Below are positions 19,532-27,593 of a DNA stretch of 64,000 nucleotides, piece after piece. This DNA is from a bacterium (GTDB lineage: Bacteria; UBP4; UBA4092; JAOAEQ01): the NCBI GenBank assembly GCA_026416715.1, contig JAOAEQ010000004.1, forward strand, positions 1 to 64,000, written 5' to 3'. Below the pieces are notes generated by a model. That model was not told the origin of the DNA, did no database searches, and saw nothing but the letters and a program-made list of their open reading frames with translations. How positions within the stretch are numbered: position 1 is the stretch's first letter; every line of letters starts with the position of its first letter. Made by a program: the position numbers and the translations under genes.

Positions 19532-20467
19532 TTAGGTATTAGAATTTGCCATGAATCGCATCACGTCATCGTATGTCGGCATCGACGGTTGAGCGCCCAT
19601 TTTGGTTACGGATAACGCGCCGACATAATTCGCAAATTGTACCGCTTCAAGTAACGATTTTCCAGTAGCTAATGCAACGGCAAGACCGCCGTTGAACGCA
19701 TCACCTGCTGCCGTAGTATCAACTGCGGTCACTTTCGGTGCCGGAATTAACTTCGTTGTTTCAGCAGTTACTACCAGTGCACCCGCAGCGCCTAGCGTTA
19801 CTATAACGGTTTCCACCCCTAGTTCAATTAATTTTTTCCCAGCGGTTTCCGCAGTAGATGTATCATTAACCTTAATGCCGGATAATATACTCGCTTCAGT
19901 TTCATTAGGCGTTAAATAGGTTATCTCATGGAGTAAGTTTGGAGATAATGTCGTTGCCGGAGCAGGATTGAGTATAACCGGAACATTATACGATTGCGCT
20001 AGTGAAACCGTATATTCAACGGTGGCTATCGGAATTTCGAGTTGCAGTAAAATCACCGCCGCAGTTCGAATAATCGCTTCCGCCTGCTGGACATCATCAG
20101 GACTTAATTTCGCATTTGACCCTGGCGCAACCACGATAACATTTTCTCCGTGTTCATCAACGAAAATCAGCGCTACTCCAGATGGAGTCTCTGGGTCGCG
20201 TTGAATATAACGCGTATTAATTCTGTTTGCGATAAAATTGGATAGCGAACTATCGCCAAAAATATCGTTTCCAACTCGCGCAATGAAGGTTACCTGCGCT
20301 CCAAGCCGAGATGCTGCTACCGCTTGGTTTGCTCCTTTCCCGCCGGGAACCATAATAAATTCACGGCCAAGAATTGTTTCTCCTTTAACTGGGATTCGAG
20401 GAGTTTTAACTACCATATCGGTATTCGAACTACCGACCACAACGATATTTGGATTAGATTGACTCAT
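19532..20467 (-). CDS. rbsK: Ribokinase
   Basis: PfkB-family sugar kinase of 311 residues: GSSNTDMVV at the start, GGKGANQAVAASRLGA (substrate site), and the C-terminal ATP/anion-hole signature DTTAAGDAFNGG. It matches ribokinase more closely than fructokinase or adenosine kinase. SD GAGG lies seven bases before the ATG. It is downstream of the two nucleoside phosphorylases: these yield ribose 1-phosphate, so the kinase would serve free ribose or deoxyribose. No phosphopentomutase gene is seen nearby. Confidence 0.93.
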   Translation of the reverse strand: MSQSNPNIVVVGSSNTDMVVKTPRIPVKGETILGREFIMVPGGKGANQAVAASRLGAQVTFIARVGNDIFGDSSLSNFIANRINTRYIQRDPETPSGVALIFVDEHGENVIVVAPGSNAKLSPDDVQQAEAIIRTAAVILLQLEIPIATVEYTVSLAQSYNVPVILNPAPATTLSPNLLHEITYLTPNETEASILSGIKVNDTSTAETAGKKLIELGVETVIVTLGAAGALVVTAETTKLIPAPKVTAVDTTAAGDAFNGGLAVALATGKSLLEAVQFANYVGALSVTKMGAQPSMPTYDDVMRFMANSNT

Positions 20468-20564
20468 TGAGTTACCTCAAAGTGATTCAAATAAATGAAA
20501 CTGGTAAACTTAGTATATTGAAAATCTCTCTTTGTGTAAAATATGTTAATCGGGAATTAAACGT

Positions 20565-21869
20565 TTATTTTATTACCTTTAGTATCAGTTTTGGTGGTAT
20601 AGGTCTTTTTCTTCCGATTGAAAATGCGGATGTGATTAAACCAATAGATTCCTTTAATTGTTTCGTTTGATTATATAAAACCGTCGCAATCGGTTCATCC
20701 TTTTGGACAACCTCGCCGATTTTTTTATGGATAATGATTCCAACTGCATGGTCAATCGGTGCACCGAGTTCCTTTCGTCCAGCACCGAGATACACGGAAG
20801 CAAGTCCAATATGATACGCATCAACTTTTTGAATATACCCAGTTTGGGTCGCACGGAGAATCTTACGATATTTCGCTTGCGGTAATCGATCCGGATGCTC
20901 GACAATACTCGGGTCACCGCCTTGTTCTTTAACCATTTCGATAAACTTTTTTAATCCCGCACCGGAACGAATCAATTCCGTTATCTTCTTTTTTCCAGAT
21001 TCAACCGTTGAGACTACTTTCCCGAGCCACAGCATATATCCGCCTAGCGTTACCGTTATTTCAACTAAATCCGCTGGCCCGTTCCCTTTTAATACGTCAA
21101 TACATTCCTGCACTTCTACTGCATTACCTACCGCATTGCCTAATGGTTGGTTCATATCAGTTATCAGCGCAACCGCTGACCGGTTCAGCTGTTTTGCTAT
21201 CCCTACCAAAGTTTTTGCAAGGGTAACCGCATCGGAATATTTCTGCATAAACGCGCCGGAACCGGTTTTAACATCAAATACGATTCCGTTCGCTCCTTCA
21301 GCGAGTTTTTTACTCATAATACTTCCGGCAATTAACGGAATACATTCTACCGTTGCTGTTACATCGCGTAACGCATAGAGTTTTTTATCCGCAGGAACTA
21401 GCTCAGCTGTTTGTCCAATCATAGCGACATTAATCTTTTTCAATAGCCGTATGAATTCTGCAATAGTGAGATTAGTTCTAAATCCGGGGATAGATTCGAG
21501 TTTATCCAAGGTTCCGCCGGTATGGCCGAGTCCACGACCGGAAATCATCGGAACCGGAACTCCAGCAGCAGCGACTAACGGCGCTAGTGCGATACTAACC
21601 TTATCCCCAACCCCGCCTGTACTATGTTTATCAACCGAAATTTTCTTGAGCATAGATAAATCAATAGTTTTGCCGGAACGGAGCATCGTTTCGGTTAAAA
21701 TTGCTGTTTCAGTCGGAGTCATTCCCCGGAAATAAGATGCCATAAGAAATGCACTCATTTGATAATCCGGAATCGTTCCTTGAGTATAGCCATTTATTAG
21801 AAAAGCGAGTTCTTCCGCCGAGAGTTCTATTCCATTACGTTTTTTGCGTATGATATCGTAAGCGAGCAT
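20565..21869 (-). CDS. pdp: Pyrimidine-nucleoside (thymidine) phosphorylase
   Basis: 434 residues, the usual family length. It cleaves pyrimidine nucleosides with phosphate to base and (deoxy)ribose 1-phosphate. Key motifs: KHSTGGVGDK (81-90, phosphate binding), the family signature SGRGLGHTGGTLDKLESIPG (110-129), and DVTATVECIPLIAGSIMSKKLAEG, followed by the C-terminal domain ending QKDEPIATVLYN. I cannot separate thymidine-specific from broad-specificity enzymes. It lies between the purine nucleoside phosphorylase and ribokinase on the same strand, with gaps of about 100 bases. No SD. Confidence 0.95.
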   Translation of the reverse strand: MLAYDIIRKKRNGIELSAEELAFLINGYTQGTIPDYQMSAFLMASYFRGMTPTETAILTETMLRSGKTIDLSMLKKISVDKHSTGGVGDKVSIALAPLVAAAGVPVPMISGRGLGHTGGTLDKLESIPGFRTNLTIAEFIRLLKKINVAMIGQTAELVPADKKLYALRDVTATVECIPLIAGSIMSKKLAEGANGIVFDVKTGSGAFMQKYSDAVTLAKTLVGIAKQLNRSAVALITDMNQPLGNAVGNAVEVQECIDVLKGNGPADLVEITVTLGGYMLWLGKVVSTVESGKKKITELIRSGAGLKKFIEMVKEQGGDPSIVEHPDRLPQAKYRKILRATQTGYIQKVDAYHIGLASVYLGAGRKELGAPIDHAVGIIIHKKIGEVVQKDEPIATVLYNQTKQLKESIGLITSAFSIGRKRPIPPKLILKVIK

Positions 21870-21976
21870 AAACTTAAAATTTCGGATTGGTATGTTAAGT
21901 ATATGTTAAACAGTTAAATGAATTACATCAGACACTAAACTGACGAGGTTCGAATCCGGGAAATCCTTTTTTGCTC

Positions 21977-22819
21977 TTATTCTATATTTTTCACCAATTC
22001 CGTTATCAAGATGCTTAAATTACAACTTGTTTTTTGCGAAATATCCAATACTTCTTCATGCGTCAGTTTCGCTGGAGTTATCCCAGCCCCGAGATTGGTT
22101 ATGCAGGATATCCCGAGAACTTTCATTCCCAGCTCATTCGCAGCAATTGATTCGAGTACCGTTGACATTCCAATCATATCCGCTCCCATTTTTTGAAACA
22201 TCCGAATTTCAGCCGGAGTTTCATAACTCGGACCCTTAGCACCGATATAAACTCCAGTTGCAACCTGTAACTTTTCTTTTTTTGCTATATTTAAAGCGAG
22301 TTGAATTAGTCGTTCATCATAAATCGGCCGACCCCATTGGGTAAAGTCATCTCCGAGTCGGATAAACATAAAATTTATCTGGTCTTTGATTATAACCAGA
22401 GAACCGACCGGAATCTTCGGATTCAATCCACCTGCAGCATTCGTTAATATCAAAGTTTCAACCCCTAGTTTAGCTAAAATTTGTATAGGATATAATATCG
22501 TTTCAACCGTATGTCCTTCATAGAGATGGAATCTACCCTGCATAATTGCAATCGGGATATTCTGGCATAACCCGAGAACAAGATTCCCGTGATGTCCTGC
22601 GACCGTCGGTTGCGGAAAATGCGGAATTGAAGAATAGGGTATAACCGTTTTAGAGCAATCAATAATCCTATCAGCGACATTGCCTAAACCTGAACCGAGA
22701 ACAATACCAAGTTGGGGTAATATGTTGCATTGAGAATGAATATAAGCTACCGTTTCTTTTATTGCGGATTGTGGGAGCAAAATTTTAGAATGAAATTTTT
22801 GGATTTTATTCTTTCTCAT
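21977..22819 (-). CDS. punA: Purine-nucleoside phosphorylase (trimeric type)
   Basis: 280 residues with the hallmarks of the low-molecular-mass PNP/MTAP family: GIVLGSGLGN, IPHFPQPTVAGHHGNLVLG, MQGRFHLYEGH, TNAAGGLNP (phosphate/purine site), and KMGADMIGMSTVLE. It splits inosine and guanosine type nucleosides to base and ribose 1-phosphate. The start codon overlaps the end of the ABC permease gene by 14 bases, so the two are translated from one message. A likely partner of the pyrimidine phosphorylase downstream. Confidence 0.95.
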   Translation of the reverse strand: MRKNKIQKFHSKILLPQSAIKETVAYIHSQCNILPQLGIVLGSGLGNVADRIIDCSKTVIPYSSIPHFPQPTVAGHHGNLVLGLCQNIPIAIMQGRFHLYEGHTVETILYPIQILAKLGVETLILTNAAGGLNPKIPVGSLVIIKDQINFMFIRLGDDFTQWGRPIYDERLIQLALNIAKKEKLQVATGVYIGAKGPSYETPAEIRMFQKMGADMIGMSTVLESIAANELGMKVLGISCITNLGAGITPAKLTHEEVLDISQKTSCNLSILITELVKNIE

Positions 22820-23702
22820 ACGGTTTTCCGACAGCTGCCGGCGGTGTTGACCGACCGACTATTCCCGCTAACGCGATTATTGTTAACAAATACGGTATCA
22901 TTTGGATAAGCTGGGTTGGAATCGCATACCCAGCATTCTGCAAATGGATTTGGAACGATTCCGCAAATCCAAATAGCAGACAGGCAGCCGTCGCCCCGAG
23001 CGGAGTCCATTTCCCAAAAATCATCGCCGCTAATGCGATAAACCCGCGACCGCTAGACATTCCATCAGTAAACTGATGCTGGTCGAGTGCAAGATATGCG
23101 CCACCGAGTCCGGCAAGAATCCCGCTGATGAACACACCAGCATACCGCATTCCGCTAACGCTAATTCCGAGCGTATCCGCAGCTGCAGGATGTTCACCAA
23201 CCGCACGTAACCGTAATCCGAACGGGGTATAATATAGAATTCCATGACTGCAAATAACGATTCCTATCGTTAACAAAACAAATGGATTGGTTACCGGAAC
23301 CTGTTCCAGCCCTGGGATATCCCAACTCGGCAGTCCAGCAATCCGTTCGGAATTAGAAGCACTTCCAAAAATGATTTTTAACATAAACTTGGTGAGTCCT
23401 ACCGCTAAAAGATTTAATGCTACTCCGCTAACAATCTGGTCTGCTTTATATTTCACGCAAACGAACGCATGGATACTCGCTAGGATAACTCCGCCAATAA
23501 TCCCGCCAATTAATCCTAACCACGGATTACCGAGATAATATACCAGTAACACCGAACAAAACGCGCCGGTTAACAGCATTCCTTCCAGAGCAATGTTCAC
23601 CACACCGGACCGTTCACTGAACGTTCCACCTAACGCTGCGAGTATATAAGGAACAGAAATTCGCAGCGTTTGTCCTAGCATGGTAAGCGTAAGAATGTCC
23701 AT
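22806..23702 (-). CDS. Nucleoside-type ABC transporter permease (NupQ/BmpD-like), orphan
   Basis: 298-residue inner-membrane permease of the BPD_transp_2 family with 8-9 hydrophobic segments. The core is typical: NVDIALEGMLLTGA-like sequence (FSERSGVVNIALEGMLLTGA), then YKADQIVSGVALNLLAVGLT and AVGEHPAAADTLG. Family members import nucleosides with a second permease, an ATPase and a BMP-type lipoprotein. None of those is next to it: the upstream gene is glgA and the downstream gene is PNP. The ATG follows a run of seven T with no SD. Nucleoside transport is inferred from family and neighbours. Confidence 0.88.
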   Translation of the reverse strand: MDILTLTMLGQTLRISVPYILAALGGTFSERSGVVNIALEGMLLTGAFCSVLLVYYLGNPWLGLIGGIIGGVILASIHAFVCVKYKADQIVSGVALNLLAVGLTKFMLKIIFGSASNSERIAGLPSWDIPGLEQVPVTNPFVLLTIGIVICSHGILYYTPFGLRLRAVGEHPAAADTLGISVSGMRYAGVFISGILAGLGGAYLALDQHQFTDGMSSGRGFIALAAMIFGKWTPLGATAACLLFGFAESFQIHLQNAGYAIPTQLIQMIPYLLTIIALAGIVGRSTPPAAVGKPYEKE

Positions 23703-23825
23703 AAAAAAATGATAAAATTAACCGCTGAAATTGCAACGTACGCTTATAAATTTTTCCACCGTATCAGCGTTCCCTACTGCGGCAATGAATAATCAATATG
23801 GTTATATTTCGAATTTGTGATTATT

Positions 23826-25280
23826 TTACCTTTGATAAAGGGTAATATACTTTTTCGCCGAGGCATCCCAGGAAAAATCTGCTCGCATCGCATTCTCGAT
23901 TAATTTCTTCCACGCTGTTTTATTCTGATATACCGCTAATGCCCGTTGAATCGTGGTTAGGAGCGCTTTCCCAGTATATTCTTCGAAAACGAATCCGGTA
24001 CCAGACTCGGTTGCAGGATTATAATCATCAATCGTATCCGCTAATCCACCAGTTTTCCGAACTATCGGAATCGTTCCATAGGCTAAACTAATCATCTGGC
24101 CGAGTCCGCACGGCTCGAATTTCGATGGCATCAGAAACATATCACTCCCGGCATAAATCAGTTTCGCTAACCGAGCATCAAATTTAAGGTTTACTGCAAT
24201 CTTTTTCGGTGCTTGCTTATGTAATTCAGTAAACAACGCATGATATTTTGGTTCGCCCGTACCAAGTATCACTAACTGGACATCGAGCTGCAGTAGTTCT
24301 TGCGCAATTTCAGCGATAATATCAAATCCTTTTTGGTCAGTCAACCGGCTGATTAGCCCGATAACCGGAATATCTTTCTTACGAGGGATTGGCAATTTAT
24401 TCTCTTTAAGCAACATGCGTTTATTTTTTTGTTTTCCGGATAAATCTGCGCGAGAAAATGATGCCGCTAATTCCGGATCGGTTTGTGGATTCCATTCTTC
24501 ATAATCTATTCCATTGATAATCCCGAACAAATCGTTTTTTCGTTCAATAAGCACTCCTTCTAACCCGCATCCATATTCTGCAGTTTGAATTTCGCGACTA
24601 TACTGTTCACTAACGGTGGTTAAGGTATCAGCGAATACCAGCCCTGCTTTCATTAAGTTAATATTATGATAAAATTCGATATATTTCGGAGTATACGTCC
24701 AGTCTGGCATCGCTAGTCCATTCAATCGTTCTGGTGGGAATATCCCTTGGTATGCAAGATTATGGATGGTAAAAACGGTTTTAACCCGATTCCAAATATA
24801 TTCTTCGTTCGGATATATTTTTATATATGCTGGCAGTAAACCGGTTTGCCAATCATGACAATGAATAATATCCGGTCTCCAGTTTAGATACTTGCATAAC
24901 GCAAGTGCGGCTTGACAGAAAAATGCAAACCGTTCCGCATTATCCGGATAATCTTGTCCCTGAACTTGATATATTTCATCACGACCGAAATTATGCTCGT
25001 TCCCGATAAAATATATTTCAACCGGACTATGCGGGAGCACCCCTTGCAGAATAAACGCTTCGTTCTGTAACGCTGGAGTAGGCCAAGGGATTGTTATTTT
25101 TGTATCACTAATTAACTGAAGTTGATAGCGCTGGTGATCAATTTTTTTATATTTCGGAATAACAATTTTAACTTCGTGCCCGAGTTTAGCTAATGCTTTC
25201 GGCAGCGAGCCGATGACATCAGCTAACCCGCCGACTTTCGCAAACGGTGCACATTCTGCAGCAACAAATAAAATTTTCAT
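23826..25280 (-). CDS. glgA: Glycogen synthase (ADP-glucose type)
   Basis: GT5 enzyme of 484 residues making alpha-1,4-glucan from ADP-glucose. The N-terminus MKILFVAAECAPFAKVGGLADV has the sugar-nucleotide-binding KVGG at 15-18. The C-terminal GT-B half has ISRLTDQKGFD and the catalytic-site region PSKFEPCGLGQMISLAYGT. The SD GAGGAG lies just upstream of the ATG and a good promoter about 60 bases upstream, so it likely starts its own transcript, which may continue into the nucleoside genes. Confidence 0.96.
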   Translation of the reverse strand: MKILFVAAECAPFAKVGGLADVIGSLPKALAKLGHEVKIVIPKYKKIDHQRYQLQLISDTKITIPWPTPALQNEAFILQGVLPHSPVEIYFIGNEHNFGRDEIYQVQGQDYPDNAERFAFFCQAALALCKYLNWRPDIIHCHDWQTGLLPAYIKIYPNEEYIWNRVKTVFTIHNLAYQGIFPPERLNGLAMPDWTYTPKYIEFYHNINLMKAGLVFADTLTTVSEQYSREIQTAEYGCGLEGVLIERKNDLFGIINGIDYEEWNPQTDPELAASFSRADLSGKQKNKRMLLKENKLPIPRKKDIPVIGLISRLTDQKGFDIIAEIAQELLQLDVQLVILGTGEPKYHALFTELHKQAPKKIAVNLKFDARLAKLIYAGSDMFLMPSKFEPCGLGQMISLAYGTIPIVRKTGGLADTIDDYNPATESGTGFVFEEYTGKALLTTIQRALAVYQNKTAWKKLIENAMRADFSWDASAKKYITLYQR

Positions 25281-25340
25281 ATAGGTATCTCCTCTAAAAA
25301 TGGATTAACACATAGTTGAATCAATTTTTACCGTTTTTTA

Positions 25341-25369
25341 AGTATACCATATAAAAAAAGAATAAACAA
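25341..25369 (-). promoter_or_regulatory. glgA promoter with extended -10
   Basis: Minus strand: TTGTTT (25364-25369), 17 bases, TATACT (25341-25346), preceded by TGG (extended -10). It lies 60 bases before the glgA ATG. Confidence 0.55.
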
Positions 25370-25381
25370 TCTCGAGTTAAA

Positions 25382-25410
25382 AAACAAACTCACCATTGGT
25401 GAGTTTGTTT
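25382..25410 (-). terminator. Intrinsic terminator after queA
   Basis: Perfect inverted repeat: arms 25382-25395 and 25397-25410 (14 bp, AAACAAACTCACCA) around a single central T. In the queA direction it is followed by a T-run. It separates queA from the glgA promoter. Confidence 0.8.
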
Positions 25411-25487
25411 AAGTATAACAAAATCAGTACAAAACAAAAATAACCTAGCCTCATTTTGGTTGCATGTGAGTCCTCTGGAATTAAGTG

Positions 25488-26534
25488 TTAAATTATCAAC
25501 ATCGCATCACCATAAGAATAGAACCGATACTTCTCTCGGATTGCTTCTTGATATACTTGAAGTATCTGCTCTCTACCAGCGAACGCTGAAACCAGCATTA
25601 ATAAGGTCGATTGCGGCAGATGAAAGTTTGTTAATAAAGCATCAACTATCTTAAACTTATATCCCGGATAAATAAATAAATTCGACCATCCTTGCCCTGG
25701 ATGTATCCATCCTTGTTCATCAGCTACAGTTTCTAGCGTTCGAGTCGCAGTAGTTCCAACAACAACAATCCGATGTTGATTCTTTTTTGCAGTATTAATC
25801 ATTTCAGCAGCTTGTTTTGAAACCGAATAATATTCAGATTCCATTTTATGCTCACTAATCTGTTTAACGCGCACCGGCTGGAATGTTCCCGGTCCGACAT
25901 GGAGGGTAATGGCAACGATTTTAACCCCTTTATTTTTAATCTTCTCGATTAGTTCTTCTGAAAAATGGAGCCCGGCAGTTGGTGCAGCAATAGACCCGTT
26001 GTATTTCGCATAAACAGTCTGATACCGACTTTTATCGAGTTGTTTAAGTTTAACGGAATCAGATTTCCGTTTAATATATGGCGGAACCGGCATTTCACCA
26101 AATTCGGATAATAACTGATTCCAATCCCCAGAATAACGAAACTCAATTTCACGCCGACTCCCCTCAAGTTTCGAAACGATTTTCGCTTGTATTTTTCCAT
26201 TACCAATAGATAAAATTATTCCCGGCTGGCATCGTTTCGCTGGACGGGTTAATGCTATCCATCGGTCATTTTTAATCCGGTGGATTAATAATAATTCAAT
26301 TTGGTTGCCCGATACCGAGTCCGTTGCCCATAATCGAGCGGGGATAACCCTGCTATCATTAACCACCAAAATATCATTTGAATTTAGATACTCAACTAAA
26401 TCTGGAAAGAGTTTATGTTCAATATTTCCGGTAGTTCGATGATACACTAGCAGGCGAGATTGGCCTCGCTTTTCCGTAGGGAATTGCGCTATGAGTTCTT
26501 TCGGTAGATAATAATCGAATTCAGCGGTTAGCAT
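25488..26534 (-). CDS. queA: S-adenosylmethionine:tRNA ribosyltransferase-isomerase
   Basis: 348 residues, standard length. It transfers the ribosyl part of SAM to preQ1 in tRNA, giving epoxyqueuosine. Signatures: FDYYLPKELIAQFP at the start, VVNDSRVIPARLW, AAPTAGLHFSEEL, ITLHVGPGTFQPVR, and FIYPGYKFKIVDALLTNFHLPQ-like C-terminal motif (FHLPQSTLLMLV). No SD precedes the ATG. Another queuosine gene, queF, is 20 kb away on the other strand. An intrinsic terminator follows. Confidence 0.97.
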   Translation of the reverse strand: MLTAEFDYYLPKELIAQFPTEKRGQSRLLVYHRTTGNIEHKLFPDLVEYLNSNDILVVNDSRVIPARLWATDSVSGNQIELLLIHRIKNDRWIALTRPAKRCQPGIILSIGNGKIQAKIVSKLEGSRREIEFRYSGDWNQLLSEFGEMPVPPYIKRKSDSVKLKQLDKSRYQTVYAKYNGSIAAPTAGLHFSEELIEKIKNKGVKIVAITLHVGPGTFQPVRVKQISEHKMESEYYSVSKQAAEMINTAKKNQHRIVVVGTTATRTLETVADEQGWIHPGQGWSNLFIYPGYKFKIVDALLTNFHLPQSTLLMLVSAFAGREQILQVYQEAIREKYRFYSYGDAMLII

Positions 26535-26646
26535 TTAGGGGAAAAAGGATAATAAATAGGGTTTCAACCTAGAAATTCCATGATGGGCTAAATCCCAAAC
26601 ATTTTATCCATTTATCATAGCTAATTTTACAGTTAGTTTCCATTGA

Positions 26647-27456
26647 TTATTTTCGGAGACCCAGCACATCCAGCATATCATAGATACCTGCAGGTTTATC
26701 CACAATGAATTTCGCAGCGCGAATCGCGCCAAGTGCAAAGGTATCCCGTGAACTCGCCCGATGCGTTAACTCGATTCGTTCACCGATTCCGCAGAAATAA
26801 ACGGTATGTTCGCCGACCATATCTCCGCCGCGAACCGCATGAATCCCGATTTCTTCTTTCGTTCGTTCTCCGGTGATTCCTTTCCGACCGAAAACTGCTA
26901 CTTCTGATAGTGTTCGCCCTAACGCTTGCGCCGCAATATCTGCAAGTTTATTTGCGGTTCCGCTCGGTGCATCCTTTTTCCCACGATGATGCGATTCGAC
27001 AATTTCGATATCAAACTCAGCACCAAGCGTTTTCGCTGTCTGTTCAACGAGTTTGAATAAAAGATTGACTCCAAGACTCATATTCGGCGAAAACACGCAG
27101 GGTATTTGCTGACCGAGATTACGTAATTCATTCAATTGTGTAGTAGAAAATCCGGTGGTGCCGATAACCATCGGTTTTTTTGCATATACCGCTACGCCAA
27201 GATGGTCGAGGGTTGTTTCGGGGTTTGTGAATTCGATGAGCACATCGCCAGCATGGATTATTTTATCGAGAGTATCGGTTATCCGCACATTCAGCGCATT
27301 CCCTAACCCTAGGACTAAACCGATATCTTGTCCGAGTTGCGGATGATGCGGATGTTCTACCGCACCAACGACTTTAACTGACATAGTATGAACTGCGTTC
27401 GTAATAATCCGTTGTCCCATTTTACCGCACGCACCGGAAATGATTAGTTTTATCAT
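26647..27456 (-). CDS. dapB: 4-Hydroxy-tetrahydrodipicolinate reductase
   Basis: 269 residues; NAD(P)H enzyme of lysine and diaminopimelate synthesis, hence peptidoglycan. The N-terminal nucleotide-binding motif is GACGKMGQRI. The substrate/catalytic motif is ESHHRGKKDAPSGTA, and HRASSRDTFALGAI is typical of the C-terminal region. A longer frame exists to 27498, but AGAGGG seven bases before the ATG at 27456 and the family start (MIKLIISGACG) favour the shorter one. A repeat-like inverted element lies just upstream. Confidence 0.96.
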   Translation of the reverse strand: MIKLIISGACGKMGQRIITNAVHTMSVKVVGAVEHPHHPQLGQDIGLVLGLGNALNVRITDTLDKIIHAGDVLIEFTNPETTLDHLGVAVYAKKPMVIGTTGFSTTQLNELRNLGQQIPCVFSPNMSLGVNLLFKLVEQTAKTLGAEFDIEIVESHHRGKKDAPSGTANKLADIAAQALGRTLSEVAVFGRKGITGERTKEEIGIHAVRGGDMVGEHTVYFCGIGERIELTHRASSRDTFALGAIRAAKFIVDKPAGIYDMLDVLGLRK

Positions 27457-27474
27457 AATCCTACCCTCTAGAGC

Positions 27475-27527
27475 CCACAGATGAACACGGATATGCACTA
27501 ACCAAACTAATCTGCGATCATCTGTGG
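27475..27527. repeat. Inverted-repeat intergenic element (CCACAGATGA arms)
   Basis: Arms CCACAGATGA (27475-27484) and TCATCTGTGG (27518-27527) enclose words such as AACACGGAT and AATCTGCGA. This is the style of 'atccgtgttcatctgtgg' filler elements found in many bacterial genomes. It sits in the dapB leader. Confidence 0.5.
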
Positions 27528-27593
27528 TTAATATAGTTTGATGAAAATTCTACCATGAAGATGTAAGACTTGGACAGTGATACAATTGATAGC

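Noticed and set aside
21940-21975. tRNA-like GGTTCGAATCC word
   Set aside because: The flanking bases do not form a five-pair T stem and no acceptor, D or anticodon arm is found on either strand.
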